Below, piece after piece: positions 11,825 through 20,972 of a DNA stretch of 64,000 bases (position 1 is its first letter; each line of letters begins with the position of its first letter). The translations under genes were made by a program, and so were the position numbers. Below the pieces are notes generated by a model that was given only the letters and a program-made list of their open reading frames with translations, searched no databases and was not told where the DNA came from. The DNA comes from Glycine soja (taxonomy: Eukaryota; Streptophyta; Magnoliopsida; Fabales; Fabaceae). Location: the NCBI RefSeq assembly GCF_004193775.1, contig NC_041003.1:25864319-25928318 (forward strand). Direction: 5' to 3'.

Positions 11825-13534
11825 ATGAGTCATCATTCATCTAGTGTTAATGGCGAGGGTACTAGTCATAAAGACCCTTTATCTAGAATCTTAGATGAGT
11901 TGAGTTCCCTCAAGTTATGGAAAGAAAAACAAGAGAGAAAAGAAAAAGGAAAAAAAAGAGTGGAAGAAATAAGTCTAGATGAAAGAAAAAAAATAAGAGA
12001 GGAAGAAAGAAGAAAAATAATGAAAGAAATGAAAAGAGAAAAACATGTCTCCTATAGTAGTCATAACTCTTGCAAGAGCCTAAGTGAAGAACTTCGTAAC
12101 TATTACGAAGGAAGGCATAGGTCACATCCTAGACCTCACTCCCATAGAAGAGAAAAGGAAAGAAAGCCTCAAGAGGCTAACATTAACCTCTCATATTTCC
12201 ATGGGAAGGACAATGCAGTGGCTAACTTAGATTGGGAAATAAGGGTAGAGCAACAACTTAAAAAGAAGTCTACTTCAAAATCTTATGGCTCTCACTCTTA
12301 TGCAAAGAAAGACCAAGGTCAAGGCATCTTAGGGGTGACACCTTCTAAGCCCAAAGATGATAAGGGGAAGATAATAGAAAAGCAAGCCCCTAAGGCTAGT
12401 ATGCAAGAGAAAACTAGCTCTATAAAGTGCTTTAAATGTCTTGGAAGAGGACACATTACTTCTCAATGCCCCACCACAAAAACCATGATTATGAGGGACC
12501 AAGAAATTTATAGTAGCCAAGATGAGGCTACTACTTCACCTTCCTCTAGTGAAAGTGAAGAAGCAAAAGGGGAAGAATCTAGTGAAGAAATCTACCCCCA
12601 AGAAGAAGGACAACCATTAGTGGTTAAAGAGAAGTGTAAGGAGGTAAGTGTCTCCTCCAAGAGTTTAGCTAAGAAGGAAACTCATTTTACAATAAAGACA
12701 AACACTAAAGAAACTTTCCCTCTTAGACAACCTCCACATTTTCTCTTTTGTAAAAAGACACTTGCTAGCATTGCCACACCTCTTGGGCTTGAGTTTATTC
12801 CTCAAGTAAAGAAGTTGTTGGATGAGGGTTTGGTTCGCAAGAGCTTAAATCCTTGTGCTTTGTTGTTGCCCAAAATAGGTATTATTAGGCACCAAGTCCC
12901 TAAAATAGGTGGTATGATGAATATTTTGAGTGGTGCAACCCTCTTTTGTAAAATCACTCGTACACCTAACATCTTCATGGTGTGTGTACATAGGGACCCA
13001 TTAGGTAGGTTTGTTCTTATTTTTAGTTTCAATACAAACTTAGGTACTCATATGGGACACCTTAGGTTTGTCATACTTTTTGGAAGGAATAATCAATATG
13101 AAAATACAGAAAAAGGTATGTTTTATTGCGTTACTTTTCTTAATTTTTCAAATAGTGATCAAGGGGTTCCCATGAACCCTAAGAGAATAGAGGTCATTCC
13201 TGAGTGGCCCACTCCACCAAGTATAAGAAAAATTTGGGACTTCCATGACTTAACAAAGTTTTACAAAAGTTTTGTCCCATATTTTTCTATACTTGTAGCA
13301 CCACTCATTGAGTTGGTGAGAAACCATGTTCCTTCATGGGAAGATGGCCAGGAAATGGGTTTTCAGACCATACCTTACTTCAACATACCAAACAACACTA
13401 ATACATATGTTTTTGTTCTTTTTACAGGTGTTGAGGGAAGGAGCCCAGAGTATGAAGAACCTCGGGATTTGAGGTCAAATCCTTTCCAAGGTGGAGGGAA
13501 TGATGCAATCCTACCCCGCAAGGGCATTGGGTAG
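11825..13534 (+). CDS. Gag/RT-relic protein of non-autonomous element D
   Basis: A single open frame of 569 codons starts at MSHHSSS. Residues 30-110 are highly charged (Glu, Lys, Arg). Residues about 125-145 keep the edges of a gag capsid domain (FHGKDNA...LDWE then IRVEQQLK), with the core missing. A zinc knuckle CX2CX4HX4C is at 202-215, followed by an acidic Ser/Glu tract. From about residue 315 the frame resembles RT palm and connection sequence (LLDEGLVRKS, IPEWPTPPS, FVPYFSILVAPL). The catalytic YxDD position near 398-402 is replaced by a sequence without aspartates, and protease, RNase H and integrase are absent. The last residues read into the 3' LTR (13501). Element F has the same protein with the same deletions, so it was inherited from a mobile parent. 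It may act only as a packaged RNA or as a gag-like nucleic-acid binder; this is unproven. Confidence 0.65.
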   Translation: MSHHSSSVNGEGTSHKDPLSRILDELSSLKLWKEKQERKEKGKKRVEEISLDERKKIREEERRKIMKEMKREKHVSYSSHNSCKSLSEELRNYYEGRHRSHPRPHSHRREKERKPQEANINLSYFHGKDNAVANLDWEIRVEQQLKKKSTSKSYGSHSYAKKDQGQGILGVTPSKPKDDKGKIIEKQAPKASMQEKTSSIKCFKCLGRGHITSQCPTTKTMIMRDQEIYSSQDEATTSPSSSESEEAKGEESSEEIYPQEEGQPLVVKEKCKEVSVSSKSLAKKETHFTIKTNTKETFPLRQPPHFLFCKKTLASIATPLGLEFIPQVKKLLDEGLVRKSLNPCALLLPKIGIIRHQVPKIGGMMNILSGATLFCKITRTPNIFMVCVHRDPLGRFVLIFSFNTNLGTHMGHLRFVILFGRNNQYENTEKGMFYCVTFLNFSNSDQGVPMNPKRIEVIPEWPTPPSIRKIWDFHDLTKFYKSFVPYFSILVAPLIELVRNHVPSWEDGQEMGFQTIPYFNIPNNTNTYVFVLFTGVEGRSPEYEEPRDLRSNPFQGGGNDAILPRKGIG

Positions 13535-14397
13535 ATGACTCCAAGTAGATTGGGCTAGAGATCCAAGGGAAGGCCCTAGGGTTCTCATGAGCCTTAGGGT
13601 AGATTTCGAGCCCATGGGCTAAGTATGAGCCCGCTTATCTTTGTAAATATTAGAATAGGTTTTTCCTTTGTCTGGGCCTTGTATTCTGGCCATTCTAGTA
13701 GTATAGGGTTTTAGCCTTGTATCTCGGAGCATTTTGAGTAGTCTTTGTAATAAAGACTTTTTTTTGTATTTTTATGTTTTTTGTCATGGGGGTGAGCTTA
13801 GCTATTATAGGGGGTGTGTAGCTAAGCTTTAGCTTCTCATCTCAAGGAGGTGAGCTTAGCTATTAGAGAGGTATGTGTAGCTAAGCTCTAGATTCTTTAG
13901 GAATCTTCTTAAGGAAGCTTCTCAAGGAGGTGAGCTTAGTTATGAGAGGGGTGTATGTAGCTAAGCTCTAGCTTCTCAAGGAAGTTTTCTCAAAGAAGCT
14001 TCTCAAGGAAGTTTTCTCAAGAAAGCTTCTCAAGGAAGCTACCTAGTCTATAAATAGAAGCATGTGTAACACTTGTTGTAACTTTGATGAATGAAAGTCT
14101 TATGAGATACACTTCAAAGTTCCACTTCTTTCCCTCTTTTATTCCTTCAATTTCGTGCTCCCCCCTTCTCTCTTTCTTTTTCTCCATTAAAGCATCCTCT
14201 TCAAGCTTCTTATCGAAGGCAATTCTTGGTGGTGAAGCTCCTTCTTCCTTGGCTTATTCCCTAGTGGATGGTGCCTCCCCTCTCCTCTTCTCCTTTTCCT
14301 TCCGCTGCTTCTCCATGGTGAAAAATCACCATTGAAGGACCTCATTGAAGCTCAATGATCCAGCCTCCATTGAAGCTCCACAAGCAAGCTTCCATCA
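13501..14397 (+). mobile_element. Element D 3' LTR
   Basis: 897 bp from TGATGCAATCC to ...TTCCATCA, directly after a purine tract. It carries three GAGCTTAGCTA/TAGCTAAGCT hairpin units (about 13794-13975), the GAAGCTTCTCAAG-type array (about 13975-14040) and a TATA box at 14048-14057. It differs from the 5' LTR at scattered positions, so D is old enough to have accumulated changes. Confidence 0.9.
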
Positions 14398-14631
14398 CCC
14401 TTCTTCATTCTCCTTCTTCATCTTTCTAAACCTTCATTCTTTAATCCTACTTGAACACCATTGTTATCATCTTCATTTTCCATCCAAACACATTCAAACT
14501 TTGAACCAAATACCTTACATTCAACCCTCCATAAACTCGTCACTTTCTCTCTCATTCAATAAATTTCATAAAAAAAAGGAAAGAAAAACCTTTGAAGATC
14601 CATCTTCAACCCTTGTGCAAATGGGTTTACA
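14398..14631 (+). mobile_element. Element E 5' LTR, second part
   Basis: It begins with D's target duplication CCCTT and continues the LTR sequence also found at 19441-19663, ending ...GGGTTTACA. Loss of the same internal D insertion from the 3' LTR shows the ancestral state. Confidence 0.85.
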
Positions 14632-14637
14632 TCATTT

Positions 14638-14650
14638 TGGTATTAGAGCT
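14638..14650 (+). promoter_or_regulatory. Primer binding site, element E
   Basis: TGGTATTAGAGCT, one base different from the initiator-Met site. It starts six bases after the LTR end. Confidence 0.65.
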
Positions 14651-15211
14651 CTGGTTCAAGGGTTTTTCAAGAGTGCTTGGGTTGAAATTTTTTGGTAACA
14701 TCCTTCTAATTTCTTCCTTGCCATTTTATATTACCTTGTTCATGCTATTTTTTTTATTGAGGCTGAACCATTGCAAAAATTAGGTCTTTAATTTCTTATT
14801 AAAAAAAACAGAAACTTATTTTAAAAAAATTATTTGGGCTGAATGGTTCATGCTATAATAGCTTTCAAAAATTCTTGAAGGTAATATAATTGGTTGTTAA
14901 AAGGTTTGAATTACCAAATTATGAAGTTTAATTCCTTCAAAAAAAATCTCATTGTGTAGTTGCTGGAATTTTTCGTCCTTGTTCTAAGCTTTTGTTAGCC
15001 TAACCCTAAGCCTTTTCCTTGTCACAAATTGGTGGTTGAACTTTGTGTAAACTTTATCTTGAATTGCTTCAGAACTCAAGGAGAATTCTAGAGTGGAAAA
15101 AGGCAAGAGTGTACAATTTTTTTTTATAAAAAAAAAACTATATTTGAGAGATACACTTGAGTGTGGTGAGGTTCTATTTTCCTTATAACTACTATTATTT
15201 TTATTTTGAAT
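14651..15211 (+). other. Leader of element E
   Basis: AT-rich noncoding sequence with several poly-A and poly-T runs between the primer site and gag. No feature of its own is visible. Confidence 0.55.
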
Positions 15212-16140
15212 ATGTCAGGTGGTGGTGAACATCAATTGGAAGGGGCATAAAGATTCTTGTTGGATGCTCTCAATGCTCAAATGCAAAGACTATTGAGGGA
15301 GAACAACAAGGAGTTGTATGAAAGAATTGAGATATTAGAGAATCATGAACGTCATGAGGAAGAAAGGAGAGGAGGAAATGGTGGTGGTCGAAGGCCAAAC
15401 CGAATTGAAGGAGTCAAGCTCAACATTCCTCCCTTTAAAGGCAAAAGTGATCCGGAGGCATATTTGGAGTGGGAGCTCAAGATAGGGCTTATCTTCTCAT
15501 GTAATACCTATGAGGAGGCCCAAAAATTGAAGGTAGCAGTTGCAGAATTCTCAGATTATGCTCTTGTGTGGTGGAACAAATTGCAAAGGGAGAGAGCTAG
15601 AAATAAGGAGCCTTTGGTGGAAACTTGGGTTGAGATGAAACAAATCATGAGGAAGCGGTATGTGCCGGCAAGCTATACTAGGGACTTAAAATTCAAACTT
15701 CAAAAGTTGTCCCAAGGTTGCAAAGGCGTTGAGGAATACTATAAAGAAATGGAGGTGCTCATGATTCAAGCCAAGATAGAAGAGGATGAAGAGGTAACTA
15801 TGGCTAGATTTCTTAATGGTTTAAATAGTGATATTCATGATATTGTTAAACTGCAGGAATTTGTTGAAATGGAGGATTTGCTTCACAAAACAATCCGAGT
15901 AGAACAACAATTGAAAAGAAAAGGTGTGGCCAAAAGGAGTTCCACTAATTATGGTTCTTCTAGTTGGAAGGACAAGGGTAAAGGGGTTGCCACCTCTAAT
16001 GCAACACCTATACCATCAAAAACTCCTCCCAAATTCCAAGAACAATCCTAAAAAAAAGTCGGGATGTGAAGTGCTTTTGATGCCAAGGCTTGGGACATTA
16101 TGCATATGAGTGCCCTAACAAGAAAGCCATGATTCTTAGA
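15212..16140 (+). pseudogene. gag: Gag relic, element E
   Basis: The likely start is the ATG at 15212 (MSGGGEHQ), but a TAA at 15248-15250 follows twelve codons later. The frame then stays open from 15257 to a TAA at 16049-16051. It contains a standard Ty3 capsid domain: NIPPFKGKSDPEAYLEWE, the WWNKLQRER motif, then RKRYVPASY and VEEYYKEMEVLM. After a frame change the zinc knuckle (CX2CX4HX4C) at about 16072-16110 is broken by a TGA at 16078-16080. Unlike D and F, the capsid core is present. The two stops and the frame change make it non-functional. Confidence 0.8.
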
Positions 16141-16806
16141 GACGGAGAGTACATTAGTGAGTCCAAAGTTGAAAAGGGAGAAGAGAGTGAGGATGATGAG
16201 GAGGAAGTGGAGAAAACACCGAAGGGAGAATTATTGATGATTAGGCGGTTACTTGGCCATCAATTGAACTCTATGGAGGAAAGTCAAAGAGAAAACAATT
16301 TCCACACTAGATGTTTGATCACTGGCAAAGTTTGCATGATGATCATTGATGGAGGGAGTTGTACCAATGTGGCAAGTGCAAGACTTGTGTCTAAATTGAA
16401 TTTAGTCACAAAACCACATCTTAGGCCGTATAAGCTTCAATGGCTTAGTGAGGATGGAGAGGTGCAAGTAAGGAAGCAAGTGGAGTTGGATATTTCCATT
16501 GGAAAGTACAATGATAAGGTGCTTTGTGATGTTGTTCCTATGGAGGCCAGCCACTTACTCTTGGTGAGACCATGGCAATTTGATAAGAGGGCTAATCATG
16601 ATGGTTTCACCAACAAGATCTCTTTCACGTATCAAGGCAAAAAGATAGTGCTCAAACCATTGAGTCCACATGAAGTGTGTGAGGATCAAAGAAACATGAG
16701 AGAGAAAATTCTTCAAGAAAAGAGAGAAAAAGAAAAAGAGAGCCAAACACTTGAGAGTTCAAAAAGTGAAGACAAAAGAGGGAAACACAAGAGAGGAAAA
16801 AGATGA
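16090..16806 (+). pseudogene. pol: Aspartic protease relic, element E
   Basis: A 238-codon open segment starts at the end of the gag zinc knuckle and continues the polyprotein. It includes an acidic linker and a retropepsin fold. The catalytic triad region reads MIIDGGSCTNVAS, where family members normally have DSG or DTG; here the second residue is Gly. Later HLLLVRPWQFDKR matches the conserved flap/helix block, with Val where Gly is usual. It ends in a Lys/Glu-rich tail and a TGA before the RT segment. With two altered key positions and separation from RT, activity is unlikely. Confidence 0.7.
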
Positions 16807-16914
16807 GTGAAACACTTGAAGTGAGGTAGAATTTTCTAGCTACAAAAGGAGAGGTCAAAGGGTTGTTTCATTCAAAACAGCCCCTATACTTGTTGGTTTG
16901 AAAAAAATTGTGTT

Positions 16915-18801
16915 TTGACCACTAACACTTTTGACAACTTTGAATTTTCTTCTAGTGTGAAAACTCTTTTGCAAGAATTTGATGAGGTGTTTCCATCAAG
17001 TGTTCCAAGTATGTTGCCACCATTGAGGGGAATTGAGCATCAAATTGATCTCGTGTCGAGAGCTTCTTTGCCTAATAGGCCAGCTTATAGGAGTAACCCT
17101 CAAGAGACCAACGAGATTCAAAGACAAGTGGAGGAACTCATTGGTAAGGGATGGGTAAGAGATAGCATGAGTCCATGTGCTGTCCTAATTTTGGTTCCAA
17201 AAAAAGATGGTTCTTGGAGGATGTGCTCTGATTGTAGAGCTTTAAACAATATTACCATTAAATATAGGTATCCAATACCTAGACTTAATGATTTGCTTGA
17301 TGAATTTCATGGTGCTTGTTTCTTTTCCAAAATTGATTTGAAAAGTGGTTACAATCAAATCAGGATTAAAAAAGGAGATGAATGGAAAACTGCTTTCAAA
17401 ACTAAATATGGATTATATGAATGGTTGGTTATGCCTTTCGGTTTGACTAATGGACCAAGCACTTTCATGAGATTAATGAACCATGTTTTGAGAGAATTCA
17501 TTGGTAAATTTGTGGTGGTGTACTTTGATGATATCCTTGTTTATAGCATAACCCTTGATTTGCATGATGATATCCTTGTTTATAGCATAACCTTTGGTGA
17601 AATCTTCAAAAATTGTGAAAAGTTTTCTAAAGATGGTTTTTATAAATATGAGGGCTATCTTTTCAAAGAAAATAAATTATGTGTGCCCAAGTGTTCTACT
17701 AGAAACTTGCTTGTGTGTGAAGCCCATGAAGGAGGGTCGATGGGGCATTTTGGGGTCCAAAAGACCTTAGATACATTGAAAGAGCATTTTTATTGGCCTA
17801 ACATGAAGAAAGATGTGCAGAAATTTTGTGAGCGTTGTATTGTTTGCAAAAAGGCCAAGTCAAAGGTAATGCCTCATGGTTTGTATACCCCTTTACCAAT
17901 TCTGGATTCTCTGTGGATTGATTTATCAATGGACTTTGTTTTAGGGCTGCCTAGAACAAGTAATGGTAAGGATTCCATATTTGTTGTTGATAGGTTTTCT
18001 AAAATGGCTCATTTTTTCCTTGAAGGAAATTTGATGATGCTAATCATGTGGCGGATTTGTTCTTCAAAGAAGTAGTGAAACTCCATGGATTACCAAGAAG
18101 CATTGTTAGTGATAGGGACTCCAAGTTCCTAAGCCATTTTTGGAGGACCTTATAGGGGAAGTTGGGTACTAAGCTACTATTTTCTACTGCTTGTCACCCT
18201 CAAACAGATGGATAAATGGAGGTCATGAATAGGACTTTGGGTACCTTGCTAAGGACCATTTTGAAAAAGAATCTTAAAAATTGGGAAGTTTGCTTATCTC
18301 ACATTGAATTTGCTTATAATAGGATTGTGCATAACACCACTAGTTGTTCTCCTTTTGAGGTTGTTTATGGTTTCAATCCACTAACTCCTCTTGATTTGTT
18401 GCCAACGCCTAATATTTAAGTTTTTAAGCATAAGGAAGGACAAGCCAAAGCGGACTATGTGAAAAAGCTCCACGAAATAGTCAAGGCCCAAATTGAAAAG
18501 AGGAATGAGAGTTATGCTAAACAAGCAAACAAGCAACGCAAAAAGGTTGTTTTCCAACCCGGAGATTGGGTTTGGGTTCACATGAGAAATGAGAGGTTTC
18601 CGAAGCAAAGGAAATCCAAGCTTCAACCAAGAGGGGATGGTCCATTTCAAGTACTTGAAAGGATAAATGACAATGCGTACAAGATTGAATTGCCCGGTGA
18701 GTATAATGTGAGTACCACATTTAATGTGTCTGACTTAACTCTTTTTGATGTAGATGGAGAAGCCGATTTGAGGACAAATCCTTTTGAAGAGGGAGAGAGT
18801 A
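16915..18801 (+). pseudogene. pol: RT-integrase relic, element E, RNase H deleted
   Basis: The main open segment (16915-18075, no ATG) gives RT palm and fingers: [42 protein letters not shown] and catalytic YFDDILVYS near residue 203. A 39-bp in-frame duplication at 17527-17604 repeats DDILVYSIT. The frame then jumps straight to the HHCC zinc domain of integrase ([12 protein letters not shown]...CERCIVC), so the RT thumb, connection and RNase H are missing. Later integrase parts at 18160-18419 and 18459-18801 contain stops: TAA after HPQTDG and TAA at 18417-18419. A GPY/F-like block (PRGDGPFQVLERIND) follows. The last frame reads on into the LTR. Confidence 0.85.
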
Positions 18802-19663
18802 CCAAGGAAGCTCTTCAACAAGTGTTAACCATGCTATTTGAATTTAGGCCCAAGTTACAAGTGGAGAAGCTTCGGATTGTTAATTGCACCATGTTCCAAG
18901 AAGAGTAGAGGGTGCCACTTTTGTTGAGTGGTTTTATTAGCATTTTGTTAGTTGAAATAAAGGTCCAAACTTGTGTTAAAGTGGCTGTCAATTCTCTTGG
19001 GATTTGCACCACCAATGGGCTTGTTTTAATTTAAAGAAATTAAGGTTTAATAAGGTGAAAACTCTAGGATTGTGGCTGACTCTTGGCTGACCAAGGAGTT
19101 GCACAATTTTCCATATGTTTATGTGTCTTAATTCTAGTTTTAATTAGGTATAATGACACCATCAATTTTGTTATCAATTCTAGTTTTAATTTGGCTTAAT
19201 GACACCATCAATTGTTGTTATTGGTGATCATTTCACTTGTGTAACCAACTTGATGTCATTCCTATTTATAGGCTGCCCATTTTCTAATAAAAAAGATAGA
19301 CCTTGAATTTGAGTTTTTAATCACCTTCTAAAGTGTGAGAGTGAATCTCCTTAATTACTTGAGTGATTCAAGAAATTGGTCTATCAAGGAACACCACCTT
19401 GTGTGTGACACCAATTCCGGAGGAGTGATTCTTCCAACCCCCTTCTTCATTCTCCTTCTTCATCTTTCTAAACCTTCATTCTTTAATCCTACTTGAACAC
19501 CATTGTTGTCATCTTCATTTTCCATCCAAACACATTCAAACTTTAAACCAAATACCTTACATTCAACCCTCCATAAACTTGTCACTTTCTCTCTCATTCA
19601 ATAAATTTCATAAAAAAAAACCTTTGTAGATCCATCTTCAACCCTTATGCAAATGGGTTTACA
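18802..19663 (+). mobile_element. Element E 3' LTR
   Basis: 862 bp preceded by a purine tract (GAAGAGGGAGAGAG), ending ...GGGTTTACA. It is uninterrupted and so preserves the empty site of element D at about 19436-19450. A TATA-like CTATTTATAGG is at 19262-19272. Confidence 0.85.
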
Positions 19664-20972
19664 TTAGAAGTGATATCTACCACTAGTGTCGGAGGCACTG
19701 GAGTGGCTTCAAGAGACTTTTCAGAGATAGCTGCAGCTTCCTGGGTTACAACTACCCTCCTTTTCCTGATCAAGGGCTCAGGAGTGGAAGACTCTGATGA
19801 CTCATCCTCCGGCTGATGGGGTAACTGAGCAGCGGGATCTTCGTCTTCCCTGTGAAGAGGAGGCTGAGTCCTTGGCCAGGCTACCCATTCATTAAATTGC
19901 TCTACCGTCGGGATGGAGTCTAGAGGCGCTACCAGTTGTAGGCTTTGTAGTAAAATAATTTGCCCCTGATGTATGCTTTGAAGCATGGCTTCGAAACATT
20001 TAAAATCTGCAGGAGGTAGCATAGAAGGAGCTGTTGTCATAAGAGCTGTTGATGTAGAACCTGGATGAGGAGCTACTGTTGTAGAAAGAGCCTTAGCTGG
20101 CCTTGCCCTTGGTCTTTTGGCCCCCCTAATAATAAATGTTGGATCATCCGGGTTCCAACAGTTTTTCCTTATGTAGGCCAAATTAATGGTCGGGCTCAAA
20201 CGTTCAAAGACCAAGTTGTCAGACACGACTCCTCTGGACCTACATAAAGCTGTGATAAGAGCAGGGAACCCGAGTCTAGAAGAGTTAGGCTGGGCCATTG
20301 ATATGGTTTGTCCAGAGATGAGAGCTCCGACATTCAGGTCTAGCTGAGTAACTAGGCCAAAGATTAACCTAGCTCTATCCACAGTCAAATCCGAGGTGTG
20401 GGAAGTCGGAGCCAGGTTGGAGTATGAGAGAACACTCCAGACCCGAGCAAGAGTGGTTAGATCTTTTCCGAGGATCTTCCCAAGGTGACCTTCAGCTTTT
20501 AAAATAAACCCTCGGCCAGGTATGCACAGAGCAGCCTCGATTTCCCTGATGTCAATAGGCATCCTGTAGTATCTTGAGTAAGCGGGTAAAGATTCACCCT
20601 CAGCAAGCGCCACAGGTGTTTCTAAAAAGGCATTGAGGTTGTCTGCATCAATCCTTATCAAGTGGCCTCGGATTCTGACTTGTTTTGGTGAAGGCCCCTC
20701 AGGATTCTAGAGGTTGGCGTAGAACTCCTTCACCAATGCTAGGTCAATGCTACTGTCAGCTAAATTGGTGAGGCGCTTATGGAAGTTATGCCTCTCCAAT
20801 TCAGCCTTAAATTCATCCAGCTCTGTATGATATATTTCCACTTTCCTCTCAGCTTATGTCTTCCCAGGACATTATCAGTGTATCTGGTCTGACCCTCAAA
20901 AGAGTGGAATCTTCTTGTATCATATTGAGTGGTGGGCCTTGAACCGACACTCTTTCTTTTCCTGGAAGACAT
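19664..20972 (-). pseudogene. N-terminal part of PMF-like accessory ORF, element B
   Basis: Start at the ATG at 20972 (MSSRKRKS). The first frame is lost by a one-base deletion near 20855, and a TAG at 20709-20707 falls where element A has a Tyr codon. From 20661 to the E junction 332 codons are open. The core includes VRIRGHLIRID, a segment around SNLAPTSHTSDLTVDRARLIFGL, then LGFPALITALCRSRGV, followed by a basic KRPRARP stretch and a Pro/Ser-rich tail. This matches the plant mobile/transposon-protein-like ORF often found downstream of pol in legume Athila-type elements; the molecular role is unknown. It is cut by element E, with the tail at 6211-6452. Confidence 0.75.

Larger units (their letters stand above)
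7096..14397 (+). mobile_element. Element D: non-autonomous Ty3-type retrotransposon
   Basis: It is complete from LTR to LTR, with a perfect 5-bp target duplication CCCTT at 7091-7095 and 14398-14402. The empty site survives at 19431-19450 in E's other LTR. The 5' LTR spans 7096-9919 (about 900 bp after removing the solo LTR inside it) and the 3' LTR is 13501-14397 (897 bp). A primer site follows the 5' LTR and a purine tract (AAGGTGGAGGGAA) precedes the 3' LTR. The only ORF is a 569-codon gag/RT relic. Lacking protease, catalytic RT, RNase H and integrase, it must have been mobilised in trans. Confidence 0.9.
6453..19663 (+). mobile_element. Element E: Ty3/gypsy chromovirus-like element, decayed
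   Basis: Two LTRs (6453-7095 plus 14398-14631, and 18802-19663) flank gag, protease, RT and integrase remnants in Ty3 order. The primer site reads TGGTATTAGAGCT, a one-base variant of the usual initiator-Met site. The integrase C-terminus has a GPY/F-type segment and no chromodomain that I can see; placement with chromoviruses such as CRM or Reina is a guess. The coding part is only about 3.6 kb because RNase H is deleted. E sits inside B's accessory ORF and contains element D. Confidence 0.8.

Noticed and set aside
6453..19663. A 5-bp target duplication for element E
   Set aside because: The bases beside 6453 and after 19663 do not match, and neither LTR start reads TG, so I could not confirm one.
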